Assembly: GCA_900317065.1 (NCBI GenBank)
Contig: ONFK01000025.1
Coordinates: 1-11,562, forward strand
DNA length: 11,562 nucleotides
From: an uncultured Bacteroidales bacterium
Lineage (GTDB): Bacteria; Bacteroidota; Bacteroidia; Bacteroidales; UBA932
Direction: 5' to 3'
Shown: positions 1 to 6,972 of the stretch, one piece after another
Layout: each line of letters begins with the position of its first letter
How positions within the stretch are numbered: position 1 is the first letter of the stretch
Notes under the pieces: generated by a model
The model's input: only the letters and a program-made list of their open reading frames with translations
Told to the model about the DNA's origin: nothing
Database searches by the model: none
Position numbers and translations under genes: made by a program

Positions 1-1955
1 AGATGAACGGTATGTTCAACAAGGGTATGCCCCGGACAAGATAAAGGAAAAGGAGAAGTCTTTGACCACATATCTTCCCTGTCTGTCTTTGCCGTTGTCA
101 TCATATTCATTTTAAGGGACTCCCTGACTTCATCCAGCAGACCCATCCTGCAGTCTTCTTCAAGGATTACAATATAGTAATCAGGAACTACCCCATTATA
201 AACTCTGAGCATTTTCCTGATCTGCTCCAAAGAATAAGAGGCATCGGCATCCGTTCCCTTCGGGAGCATCTTCACCAAGAGCATCATTGTATCATACTCG
301 TCAAAAGAAACAAAATAATACGGCTCGATATCTGTTCCTTCCTGCAGTTTGGAGAAGATGAATAACTGTCCGTCCGGACATAGTTTTATATGTTCTATAT
401 CCTTTACGGAATTCGCTTCATCTTGTGTTGCATTGCGGCCGTCAACTATATATTTGCGCACCTTGTCGGGTCTGTTCAAAATCCAAGGTTTACCTACCAT
501 GCATTGCTGATTGTCCTGAAGTTCCGAGATGGACACATTGAAGAAGGAATTGTGGGAATCAGCCGTTTCGAAGCCCTTGATGATATCGATTCTGGAAGCC
601 CCCGGAGGCAGGGCGTCAAATACGGTAACAAGACATATATAGTCATTATCGTGCCCCGATATCATATATTTGGTATCCTGTGGAATACCCCAGCAGGACT
701 TTGGATATAAGGTCTCCCCGGAATTGCTTACACGTATGCATATTCCGTCTCTGCTCTCCTGACGATATACACCCCTTCGGTGAAGTATTGTTTCAACAAG
801 GTATGTCGAGTCTTTCGTACACCATATCGCATATTTGTTACTTCCTTCAAGGTCATTAGGGAACAACACGGTAGAAAAACCAGAATAAACCGGAAAGGTC
901 CGCCAGTTCTTTGGATCATAATTGTCCGTTCCCTTGACCAGAACCGGGGCTTTCAGGGGCGGAGCAGAGGCATCCAAACGGTGTGTATGTGAATACCAGA
1001 CAAATAGTCCATTTCTTGAATCCTCCCCATACTTCTCACTCCCGGGGTAAAAAGCGATACCATATACATCATATTTATCGAAACGATACAGGCGGCGATT
1101 ATATAGTGGTTCCACGGCACTGTTTTCTTCAAAGAGAATATCAGCTCTGTATCCTCCCAATTTCTCCATAGACAGGAAGAGCGAATGCAAAAGTTTTTTA
1201 CCTCCTTCCCGGCCAAGGCAAGACATTGCCAAAAACACCCTTTCATTTATGCTGCTTATGATTGCCGCTTTGCGCGCCGGATCATCCGATAGTCCGTACA
1301 TTCTCACCAGTTCCTTAATCTCCTCAGCGGCAATGAAACTTGCAGGACCACTATCATCTTCTTTTGAATAAACATTAACGACAGGTCCCTTTTTATTATA
1401 AGCGGCATCTCCCAACGGCCCTTTCACCGTAATAATCCTTCCCGCAACCTTGCCATATAGCAGTCGGTCACCATCAAAGCCCAGGGTGTCCTCAGGCCAC
1501 CATTCGATGCAGGTGGTAGTGCGGTACGCAGGATTGTCGAGATTGCGACGAACGCTCACAAAATTGTGGCCGTTACCAGTCCTGATATAGGGCCTTCCCT
1601 GGAAGTAATAAAGTTTGACCGCCTTTATTCCGGATACAGCATCGCGCTCAGCCGCCGGTATTCCGAGATCAGCCACAAAAGAATGGCTTCCGTCCGACAA
1701 TGGAGATTCGCGATTGTATTCTTCAACAACTTTGTCGAATACTTTCGCCCGCTTGGCAGGCAGTTCAAAAGAAACAATTCCGAGCCGGCAGGTTGAATCG
1801 TTCGTATCAACCTCTTTCTGTGTGACCTGGCCGGTAACGATAAAACCTTTCGTGCCCTGCAAAACTTTGCGGGCTTCCATAAGGGGAAATATCTGCGCAT
1901 CCAGTGCAAAAGCGGCGGCTGTTGCAAGCGCAAGCATAATCAATATCCTTTTCAT
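1..1955 (-). CDS. Large secreted protein of the sigma-factor cassette (3' end outside the window)
   Basis: I do not recognise this as a named family. The frame is open from ATG at 1955 to the left edge without a stop, giving 651 codons; the C-terminus is missing. Residues 1-20 form a signal peptide (MKR, hydrophobic core, then L-D-A before Q21), so the protein is exported to the periplasm or cell surface. The visible mature part is mixed alpha/beta with no further hydrophobic segment. Two stretches resemble motifs I associate with secreted Bacteroidetes proteins: F446-D-A-L-P-P-G-A-S-R-I-D-I-I-K, like the FxPLPxGTxxFDxIE pattern, and KYIVDGR around 501-507 followed by IEHIKL, like the 'Y-I-V-D-G-K' piece of TonB-plug-like domains. 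Both likenesses are from memory. The start overlaps the preceding membrane-protein gene by ATGA, so the genes are probably co-translated with the sigma factor. It may be the sensor or effector output of that system; function is unknown. Confidence 0.82.
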   Translation of the reverse strand, partial: MKRILIMLALATAAAFALDAQIFPLMEARKVLQGTKGFIVTGQVTQKEVDTNDSTCRLGIVSFELPAKRAKVFDKVVEEYNRESPLSDGSHSFVADLGIPAAERDAVSGIKAVKLYYFQGRPYIRTGNGHNFVSVRRNLDNPAYRTTTCIEWWPEDTLGFDGDRLLYGKVAGRIITVKGPLGDAAYNKKGPVVNVYSKEDDSGPASFIAAEEIKELVRMYGLSDDPARKAAIISSINERVFLAMSCLGREGGKKLLHSLFLSMEKLGGYRADILFEENSAVEPLYNRRLYRFDKYDVYGIAFYPGSEKYGEDSRNGLFVWYSHTHRLDASAPPLKAPVLVKGTDNYDPKNWRTFPVYSGFSTVLFPNDLEGSNKYAIWCTKDSTYLVETILHRRGVYRQESRDGICIRVSNSGETLYPKSCWGIPQDTKYMISGHDNDYICLVTVFDALPPGASRIDIIKGFETADSHNSFFNVSISELQDNQQCMVGKPWILNRPDKVRKYIVDGRNATQDEANSVKDIEHIKLCPDGQLFIFSKLQEGTDIEPYYFVSFDEYDTMMLLVKMLPKGTDADASYSLEQIRKMLRVYNGVVPDYYIVILEEDCRMGLLDEVRESLKMNMMTTAKTDREDMWSKTSPFPLSCPGHTLVEHTVH

Positions 1956-2455
1956 AAAATGTAAGCGTCTGGGGTTTGGGATAATTCTTTTGTTCTTTCT
2001 TCGATTTCGGCATTGAGCCTTTCGCGCATCATATTCAAGCGGAGTTCCTCCTCAACTGCAAGGATCTCATCGTAGTCTATTTCGGGAGCCTTGGGAGTAG
2101 GAGCATCTGCAATTATAGACGGCCTTGCGGGAGGTGTCTGGACAACCCGACGTGAAGGAGTTCTCTTCTTTACGGAAGGAGTCGGTGTTTTCACATCAGA
2201 TTCAGGATGGGATGGGATGGAAACGGTATCGACTGGCTCGGGAGGTGTCTCTACGAGCAAGTCGGCAGGAATGGCAGCATCAGGCTTGTCCGGCCACAGG
2301 AAAAGTGTCAGGGCCAGGCAGGCGGCGACTGCAGGTATAAGCACAGATACCCGGCGGACAGCACGTCTCTTTGCGACTATTCGGTCGAATTCTTCGGAAT
2401 AATCAACCTCGAAGATATCGAAGTCCGGATCCATTGATTCTTTACTCTTTTTCAT
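1952..2455 (-). CDS. Single-pass membrane protein, candidate anti-sigma factor
   Basis: This 167-residue protein lies directly downstream of an ECF sigma factor, the usual place for its anti-sigma factor, and that position is the main argument for the role. Visible layout: an acidic then basic cytoplasmic N-terminus (about 1-35, including the patch KRRAVRR), one transmembrane helix (about 36-54), a proline/threonine-rich periplasmic stretch (about 56-125), and a charged helical tail (about 127-160) with coiled-coil character. I see no zinc-binding HxxxCxxC anti-sigma motif and no FecR domain, so if it is an anti-sigma factor it is of an unrecognised type. The start at 2455 was chosen because it forms an ATGA overlap with the sigma-gene stop and has a purine-rich site just upstream; an upstream in-frame ATG would place 40 residues inside the sigma gene. 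Its own stop overlaps the next start by ATGA. The protein is confident; the role is inferred. Confidence 0.8.
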   Translation of the reverse strand: MKKSKESMDPDFDIFEVDYSEEFDRIVAKRRAVRRVSVLIPAVAACLALTLFLWPDKPDAAIPADLLVETPPEPVDTVSIPSHPESDVKTPTPSVKKRTPSRRVVQTPPARPSIIADAPTPKAPEIDYDEILAVEEELRLNMMRERLNAEIEERTKELSQTPDAYIL

Positions 2456-2937
2456 AATTCCTTTCCCATTTTGTCCAACAAATTCCTGCGTGCGGAAGAA
2501 AGCATTGTGCGTACAGATCGTACCGGAATGCCGGTAATCAAGGCAATGTCTTCTGATTCTATCCCTGACTGCCATAGCAGGATAAGGCGCCTTTCCGAAC
2601 GTGGCAGCGAGGAGATGGCTTTCATCAATGAGACCTGCGTGTCTTTGGCTTCTAGCATCGCATCCGAGCGCTCTATAGCGGGGATATCTATATGCATAGT
2701 ACCAAGTCCCTCAAGTCTGTGCCCACGGCGTTTCCGCCAGATACTCACACAGGCATTCTTTACAGCCTTGACGGCAAGAGCCTCAATATTGTCGCCTTCC
2801 TTGAAACCTCTTTGCAAGAGCTTCAGAAGAACATCCTGAACCACATCTTCCGCATCCTCCCAATTGCGGAAAAAAGTATAAGCCACACGCACAAGGGTGG
2901 GGCGCAGGTCCAGGAATATCGAAAAATCTTGCGTCAT
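2452..2937 (-). CDS. ECF-type RNA polymerase sigma factor
   Basis: This 161-residue protein has the two-domain layout of extracytoplasmic-function (group 4) sigma factors. Region sigma-2 covers about residues 10-72 (LRPTLVRVAYTFFRNWEDAE, then DVVQDVLLKLLQR, the -10-recognition and core-binding helices). Sigma-4 covers about 105-156 (SLPRSERRLILLW, then a helix-turn-helix SEDIALITGIPVRSVRTMLSSAR that would read the -35 region). Length is normal to slightly short for the group. It should redirect RNA polymerase to a small set of promoters. It heads a three-gene cassette: its stop overlaps the membrane-protein start by ATGA, and that gene overlaps the large secreted-protein gene in the same way. 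It begins 44 bp after the kdgA stop, so read-through from kdgK-kdgA is possible, although the metabolic link may be chance. The subgroup and target promoters cannot be named from sequence alone. Confidence 0.93.
   Translation of the reverse strand: MTQDFSIFLDLRPTLVRVAYTFFRNWEDAEDVVQDVLLKLLQRGFKEGDNIEALAVKAVKNACVSIWRKRRGHRLEGLGTMHIDIPAIERSDAMLEAKDTQVSLMKAISSLPRSERRLILLWQSGIESEDIALITGIPVRSVRTMLSSARRNLLDKMGKEL
2458..2466 (-). promoter_or_regulatory. Ribosome binding site for the membrane-protein gene
   Basis: On the minus strand the sequence GGAAAGGAA lies two bases upstream of the ATG at 2455, inside the last codons of the sigma gene. Strong purine-rich sites are uncommon in this window, so this one supports the 2455 start and suggests reinitiation at the ATGA overlap. 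Confidence 0.45.
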
Positions 2938-2942
2938 CTACA

Positions 2943-2974
2943 TAAAGATAACGCAAGATAAAGAAAAAAACAAG
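2943..2974 (-). promoter_or_regulatory. Possible promoter of the sigma-factor cassette
   Basis: In the 44-bp gap on the minus strand, CTTG (2971-2974) is followed after 20 bases by TATCTTTA (2943-2950). This resembles the Bacteroidetes -33/-7 pattern TTTG-N19-21-TAnnTTTG. The -7 box lies so close to the ATG at 2937 that the transcript would be almost leaderless. TTATCTT also occurs twice at 10-bp spacing, so the real box could be the upstream copy. Tentative. Confidence 0.25.
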
Positions 2975-2981
2975 TGAAAAA

Positions 2982-3647
2982 CTATCTTACTTCCTTGACG
3001 ATTGCGAGTGCGTCGCGGCAGAGGTCGGAAATTTTGCTCCATTCGCCTGCGGCGATGACGTCCTTGGGGAAGAGGTTGCTGCCCATTCCGACGCAGAAGA
3101 CGCCGGCCTTGAACCAGCCTTCGAGGTTCTCGCGGGTGGGTTTAACGCCGCCGGTCACCATGAGTTTGCTCCAGGGCATGGGGGCGCGGAGCCCCTTCAC
3201 GAATGCGGGGCCGAGGACGTCGCCGGGGAAGACCTTGCAGAGATCGCATCCGGCTTCCTGGGCTGCACCCACCTCACTTACACTGCCGCAACCGGGAGCA
3301 TAGGGGATGTTCCTGCGGTTGCAGATGGGAGCGATGGCGGGGTTGAAGAGAGGCCCTACCACGAAGTTGGCGCCAAGCTGGATGTAGAGGGCGGCGGTGC
3401 CGGGATCCACTACGGATCCAATACCCACTATCATACCGGGGAGTTCCTTGTTTGCGTATTTCACAAGTTCGCCGAAGACTTCCTGTGCGAAGTCGCCGCG
3501 GTTTGCGAATTCAAATGCGCGGATGCCACCTTCGTAGCAGGCTTTCAGCACATTCTTGCTGATTTCAAGATTGCCGTTGTAGAAAACGGGCACTATGCCT
3601 GTTTCCTTGATGGCGGTCAGCACCTGGATTTTATCGTATTTTGCCAT
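2982..3647 (-). CDS. kdgA: 2-keto-3-deoxy-6-phosphogluconate (KDPG) aldolase
   Basis: This cytoplasmic class I aldolase cleaves KDPG to pyruvate and glyceraldehyde-3-phosphate, the last step of hexuronate breakdown. The 221-residue length fits the family. The Schiff-base lysine is most likely K138 in CDLCKVFPGDVLGP, and the conserved acid is E46 in RAFEFANRGDF. GSVVDPGTA (78-85), PYAPGCGSVSEV and MVTGGVKP (163-170) mark the remaining barrel strands and the phosphate-binding end. The GCGS version of the loop that in many homologues reads PGxxTPxE is, as I recall, usual for Bacteroidetes members. Some homologues also act on 4-hydroxy-2-oxoglutarate. It starts 5 bp after the kdgK stop, so the two kinase/aldolase steps are made from one transcript. 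The gene is also called eda in other bacteria. Confidence 0.95.
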   Translation of the reverse strand: MAKYDKIQVLTAIKETGIVPVFYNGNLEISKNVLKACYEGGIRAFEFANRGDFAQEVFGELVKYANKELPGMIVGIGSVVDPGTAALYIQLGANFVVGPLFNPAIAPICNRRNIPYAPGCGSVSEVGAAQEAGCDLCKVFPGDVLGPAFVKGLRAPMPWSKLMVTGGVKPTRENLEGWFKAGVFCVGMGSNLFPKDVIAAGEWSKISDLCRDALAIVKEVR

Positions 3648-3652
3648 AGTCT

Positions 3653-4678
3653 TTATCTTTGTACTCTTCCGTTAGCGTTGCCGCCTGCGAGGCTAAGAAC
3701 TTCGTCTTCGCTCACAAGGTTGAAGTCGCCGTTGATGGTGTGTTTCAGTGCGGATGCCGCAACGGCGAATTCCAGGGCGGATGCCTGGTCGCCGGGGTAC
3801 TTGAGCATACCGTGGATGAGACCGCCGGAGAATGAATCGCCGCCACCGACGCGGTCTATGATGGGATTGATCTCGTAGCGCTTGCTCTGATAGAACTCCT
3901 TGCCGTCGAAGATGAGAGCCTTCCAGCCGTTGTGGGTAGCGCTGAAACTCTCGCGCAAAGTGCTGACGACATATTTGAATCCGAACTCGGCAGCCATCTG
4001 CCTGAAGATTCCTTCGTAGCCCGAAGCATCGGTTTTGCCGCCTTCGACGTCGGCGTCGGGTTTGAACCCGAGGCAAAGTTCGGCGTCTTCTTCGTTGCCT
4101 ATGCACACATCCACGTATTTCATCAGCGGACGCATGACGGAAATGGCTTTTTCGGAGGTCCAGAGCTTCTTGCGGAAGTTAAGGTCTACCGACACGGTCA
4201 CTCCGTGACGCTTCGCCGCCTCGCATGCAAGACGAGTCAACTCGGCAGCCTTGTCGGAAATGGCGGGTGAAATGCCCGACCAGTGGAACCAAGAGGCGCC
4301 TTCCATGATGGCATCGAAATCAAAATCTTCCGGATCGGCTTCGGCAATGGCTGAATGTGCACGGTCGTAAATCACTTTGGAGGGACGCATGGAAGCACCC
4401 GTCTCGGCGTAATACAGGCCGATGCGGTCGCCTCCGCGGGCGATGTAATCCGTCTTGACGCCATATCTGCGAAGGGCATTCACGGCTATCTGACCTATTT
4501 CATGTTTGGGAAGTCTGGTAACGAAATATGCATCGTGTCCATAACCTGCGAGGCTGACTGCGACATTGGCCTCCCCGCCTCCGGGGATAATGCGGAAAGA
4601 GTCTGATTGCACGAAGCGGTTGTTGCCCTCTGGGCTCAAGCGCAGCATTATCTCTCCGAAAGTAACAATCTTTGGCAT
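3653..4678 (-). CDS. kdgK: 2-dehydro-3-deoxygluconate (KDG) kinase, PfkB family
   Basis: This enzyme phosphorylates KDG, the product of UxaA, to KDPG with ATP in the cytoplasm, feeding KdgA. The 341-residue protein shows PfkB landmarks in order: the N-terminal strand MPKIVTFGEIMLRLSPEG, the sugar-binding GGGEANVAVSLA at 33-44, the sugar contact region around 85-107, SVDLNFRKKLW at 163-173, and the ATP/catalytic signature RVGGGDSFSGGLI with the likely catalytic base D281. The start at 4678 was chosen because the family's beta-strand begins exactly there; the frame stays open upstream, but that extension reads through the promoter region into the antisense of the regulator gene. It is the first gene of the leftward unit and is divergent from the LacI-type regulator, which implies control from the shared 96-bp region. 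It could accept a related keto-deoxy sugar, but the neighbours favour KDG. Confidence 0.94.
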   Translation of the reverse strand: MPKIVTFGEIMLRLSPEGNNRFVQSDSFRIIPGGGEANVAVSLAGYGHDAYFVTRLPKHEIGQIAVNALRRYGVKTDYIARGGDRIGLYYAETGASMRPSKVIYDRAHSAIAEADPEDFDFDAIMEGASWFHWSGISPAISDKAAELTRLACEAAKRHGVTVSVDLNFRKKLWTSEKAISVMRPLMKYVDVCIGNEEDAELCLGFKPDADVEGGKTDASGYEGIFRQMAAEFGFKYVVSTLRESFSATHNGWKALIFDGKEFYQSKRYEINPIIDRVGGGDSFSGGLIHGMLKYPGDQASALEFAVAASALKHTINGDFNLVSEDEVLSLAGGNANGRVQR

Positions 4679-4698
4679 AATTAGTTTTTTAAATTTCA

Positions 4699-4706
4699 CA
4701 AATTTA
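4699..4706 (-). promoter_or_regulatory. -7 box of the kdgK-kdgA promoter
   Basis: On the minus strand this reads TAAATTTG, a full match to the Bacteroidetes consensus TAnnTTTG, 20 bp upstream of the kdgK ATG. No good TTTG lies at the -33 position; the palindrome at 4726-4735 occupies that spot instead, so a bound regulator would compete with sigma there. Confidence 0.5.
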
Positions 4707-4725
4707 ACATTTATTTTGAGATATC

Positions 4726-4735
4726 CCGTGCACGG
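4726..4735. promoter_or_regulatory. Palindrome CCGTGCACGG, candidate operator
   Basis: A perfect 10-bp inverted repeat with a central GC sits between the divergent kdgK and regulator genes, about 20 bp upstream of the kdgK -7 box. LacI-family proteins bind even, centrally symmetric palindromes, so this is a plausible binding site for the adjacent regulator. It directly abuts the second palindrome at 4736-4752. Confidence 0.45.
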
Positions 4736-4752
4736 TAACGGAAAATCCGTTA
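4736..4752. promoter_or_regulatory. Inverted repeat TAACGGA-N3-TCCGTTA, candidate operator
   Basis: Two perfect 7-bp arms are separated by AAA. The right arm runs into the regulator gene's own -7 box (4751-4758), so occupancy would block that promoter. This is the strongest symmetric site in the divergent region and fits autoregulation by the LacI-type protein. The odd spacer is less typical of LacI operators than the neighbouring 10-bp palindrome. Confidence 0.5.
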
Positions 4753-4758
4753 TATTTG
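4751..4758 (+). promoter_or_regulatory. -7 box of the regulator promoter
   Basis: TATATTTG matches TAnnTTTG exactly and lies 16 bp before the regulator ATG. A -33 TTTG is not visible at the expected distance; the position holds CGTG within the first palindrome. The predicted leader is about 10 bases and has no strong Shine-Dalgarno sequence. Confidence 0.45.
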
Positions 4759-4774
4759 GGAAGATTTTAACACT

Positions 4775-5830
4775 ATGGAAACTGACCAGAAAATTACCAT
4801 CAAAGACATCGCACGATTGACGGGCCTTTCCAAGGGTACCGTAGACCGCGTTCTGCACAACCGCGAGGGCGTATCCAAGAAGAGCTACGCCAAGGTCATG
4901 AAGGTTATCCAGGATCTCGGATATGAGCCGAACCTGTTTGCATCCCTGCTCGCGCACAACAAGAAACGTATCATTGCGGTGCTGCTGCCCGCATGCAAGG
5001 AAGGCGAGTTCTGGGAACTGGCCGAGCCCGGCCTCAAAAAGGGCGCCGAGGCTGTGCGTGCCTTCGGTATCGAAGTCCACAGGGTAGGATACGACCAATA
5101 CAATCTGGAATCTTTCCATAAAGCGGAAGAAGAAGTGCTGGCTTTGAACCCGTCAGGAGTCGTGCTTGCGCCCATGTTCAAGGACGACAGTTTCATCTTC
5201 GTAAGGAGGCTGCAGGAAAAACATATTCCCTACGTTTACATAGACACCAAACTCGAATGCGGAGAGTATCTGGCATACTTCGGGATGCCGTTGTACCAGA
5301 GCGGATATCTGTGCGCAGCCATCCTGACTGATGCGCAGGAAGATGTGAAGGAGGTCGCCGCCGTCCGCGTGCAGCGCGACAAGCACTGGCAGTCGGATCC
5401 CACCATCTACCGCCGCGAAGGATTCATCGACTACATATCCAAGCACTTCCCTTCCTGCAAGATGCGCAGCGTGTTCATCGACCCCAAGAAACCGGAAGAA
5501 ATAGACGGGATACTCGAAGAATTCTTCGACCTGCATCCGGGCGTGCGGCACATCGCGATGTACAACTCCCGCATCTATCTGGTCACCCCCTTCCTGGAGC
5601 GTCATCCTGAAAGAAATTACCGCGTGGTCGGATTCGACAACCTCGCGGCAAATCTGTCAGCCCTCAAGGAAGGCACCGTCACCGCCCTCATCGCCCAACG
5701 CCCCGACGAGCAGATCCACAACGCCATCGGCACCCTCTCCGACTACATCGTCTTCGGCAAAGCCCCCGCCAAGCGCGACAACTTTGTCTCCATGGACATC
5801 CTCACGCGATACAACGAAGAGTATTATTGA
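4775..5830 (+). CDS. LacI-family transcriptional regulator, probable hexuronate/KDG control
   Basis: This 351-residue DNA-binding repressor or activator has an N-terminal LacI helix-turn-helix (residues 7-53: ITIKDIARLTGLSKGTVDRV, then a recognition and hinge part ending LGYEPNLFASLLA). A periplasmic-binding-protein-like sensor domain follows, from about 65 to the end (KKRIIAVLLPACKEGEFW, PSGVVLAPMF, YVYIDTKL, YRVVGFDNL, GTVTALIAQRPDEQI). The VDRVL form, with Asp where classical LacI has VSRV, is one I associate with Bacteroidetes members. Length is typical. The gene is divergent from kdgK and shares a 96-bp region with two palindromes, one overlapping its own -7 box, so it probably controls itself and kdgK-kdgA, and perhaps the uxaCBA operon. 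The effector is likely a hexuronate intermediate such as KDG or tagaturonate. DNA-binding assignment is firm; effector and regulon are inferred. Confidence 0.93.
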   Translation: METDQKITIKDIARLTGLSKGTVDRVLHNREGVSKKSYAKVMKVIQDLGYEPNLFASLLAHNKKRIIAVLLPACKEGEFWELAEPGLKKGAEAVRAFGIEVHRVGYDQYNLESFHKAEEEVLALNPSGVVLAPMFKDDSFIFVRRLQEKHIPYVYIDTKLECGEYLAYFGMPLYQSGYLCAAILTDAQEDVKEVAAVRVQRDKHWQSDPTIYRREGFIDYISKHFPSCKMRSVFIDPKKPEEIDGILEEFFDLHPGVRHIAMYNSRIYLVTPFLERHPERNYRVVGFDNLAANLSALKEGTVTALIAQRPDEQIHNAIGTLSDYIVFGKAPAKRDNFVSMDILTRYNEEYY

Positions 5831-5871
5831 TTCGTGCAAGGTTTCAACATCCGAAGGATTATACAAATACA

Positions 5872-6972
5872 ATGAGAAGGATTCTGTTTTCAGCGTTATT
5901 CCTTTGCTGCTCATACTTTTATATTAATGCGCAGCAGGTATTCTGGCCTTTGGAATGGAACATAAGGTCCCTCAAACTTGAAGACTTCGCCACATCCATA
6001 TCGATCAACGATTCTATTTCAAATACTGCTGTCAGTTGGGAGCTTGCAAAAAAGAAAAGTTATTCTTCTGCATGCGACAATCTCACGATTAGCAGGATTG
6101 ATTTCCGGAATGTTTTTTTACCGGCAAATTCCTGGATAAAGGAAGGATACCGCAATGCAGACCAACTTAAGTACGAACAACTCAAGTTTGACTTGTCAGA
6201 ACTTTGGTGCCGGAGAGCCGAACAAGAAGCCAATTTTTCCGGGAACTGTAACAAGTCCGTCAAAGACTATAAGGACAGTTTAAGAACTTCGATAAACCGT
6301 CTTAAGCTACTTTCTCGTAACGGTACAGACCGGAGTGTCGTCGATTCCATTTCCATCAATGTCGCATCCTTGCTGGCAAAAGAAGAGGATGATGCATCGT
6401 TGCTTGGAATGCCGGAAACAAAAGCCTGGTCATTCGGAATCGGGATAATCCCTGAAATTAAAATCCGGACAGGATCCATATCGAAGTTACTGCCCACTCC
6501 GACACCTTTTCTGTCCTTTGACTTTTCACTGGGCTATGGTAGTTTTTTTCTGACTGCTGGGGCGAGCGCTCAAATCTCAAGCGGATGGCTACACACCAAG
6601 GAAGTTTTTCAGTTTGACGGCAATGTTTATCCTGCAGGCTTGGACTGCGAGGACATCAATTATTATGCTTATTGTTCATATATTGCTTATCGCAACGGAA
6701 GATTCAGTATCAGCCCTCTAATAGGATGCGGATTTACCAGCATAGACTTCCGGGAAGACGAATATGATAGTTTCGGGGGTCTGCAGTATATGGCCGGGGT
6801 TTCGGCAGATTGGGATTTGCATCACCTCTGGATATTCCATAAAAAGGAGATTGACTCTTACACGGTTCGCACAATGGCCTACATTACTAAAGACAATCCA
6901 GGCAACGGTTATTCAGGATACAGTATAAATCTTGGAATAGGTCTTTCCGGAAGGTTTCAACATACTAAATGA
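5872..6972 (+). CDS. Exported protein with predicted outer-membrane beta-barrel C-terminus, function unknown
   Basis: I do not recognise a named family. The 366-residue product begins with a signal peptide (MRRILFSALFLCCSYFYINA, cleavage before Q21). Residues about 22-175 look like a mostly helical periplasmic region; the stretch YEQLKFDLSELWCRRAEQEA (101-120) is its clearest helix, and it carries several cysteines (68, 113, 126). From about 185 to the end, alternating polar and aromatic short strands with Gly-rich turns (WSFGIGIIPEIKIR, PFLSFDFSLGYGSFFLTAGA, RFSISPLIGCGFTSIDF, GYSINLGIGLSGRF) suggest an eight- to ten-strand beta-barrel. ATG 5872 was chosen because it directly precedes the signal peptide; an in-frame TTG at 5827 would overlap the regulator stop. 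The gene follows the regulator by 41 bp and overlaps the next gene by ATGA. Its coding sequence looks more AT-rich than the metabolic genes, hinting at an accessory gene. Confidence 0.83.
   Translation: MRRILFSALFLCCSYFYINAQQVFWPLEWNIRSLKLEDFATSISINDSISNTAVSWELAKKKSYSSACDNLTISRIDFRNVFLPANSWIKEGYRNADQLKYEQLKFDLSELWCRRAEQEANFSGNCNKSVKDYKDSLRTSINRLKLLSRNGTDRSVVDSISINVASLLAKEEDDASLLGMPETKAWSFGIGIIPEIKIRTGSISKLLPTPTPFLSFDFSLGYGSFFLTAGASAQISSGWLHTKEVFQFDGNVYPAGLDCEDINYYAYCSYIAYRNGRFSISPLIGCGFTSIDFREDEYDSFGGLQYMAGVSADWDLHHLWIFHKKEIDSYTVRTMAYITKDNPGNGYSGYSINLGIGLSGRFQHTK

Noticed and set aside
1..1955. Impression of a decayed region with only short open frames
   Set aside because: Reading the minus strand from 1955 gives 651 uninterrupted codons with a signal peptide. 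The frame simply has no stop inside the window, and the short frames here are shadows.
2456..2575. N-terminal extension of the membrane protein to 2575
   Set aside because: It would overlap the conserved sigma-4 coding region by about 120 bases. The ATG at 2455 has an ATGA overlap and a purine-rich site.
2963..3000. Possible rho-independent terminator after kdgA
   Set aside because: There is a T run, but the only stem before it is about 4 A/T-rich base pairs with a long loop, too weak to call.
4679..5119. N-terminal extension of kdgK to 5119
   Set aside because: The extension reads through the divergent promoter and antisense to the LacI helix-turn-helix. The PfkB fold begins exactly at MPKIVTFGE (4678).
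5827..5871. Start of the barrel protein at TTG 5827
   Set aside because: It would put 15 non-hydrophobic residues before a normal signal peptide and overlap the regulator stop. ATG 5872 starts right at the signal sequence.
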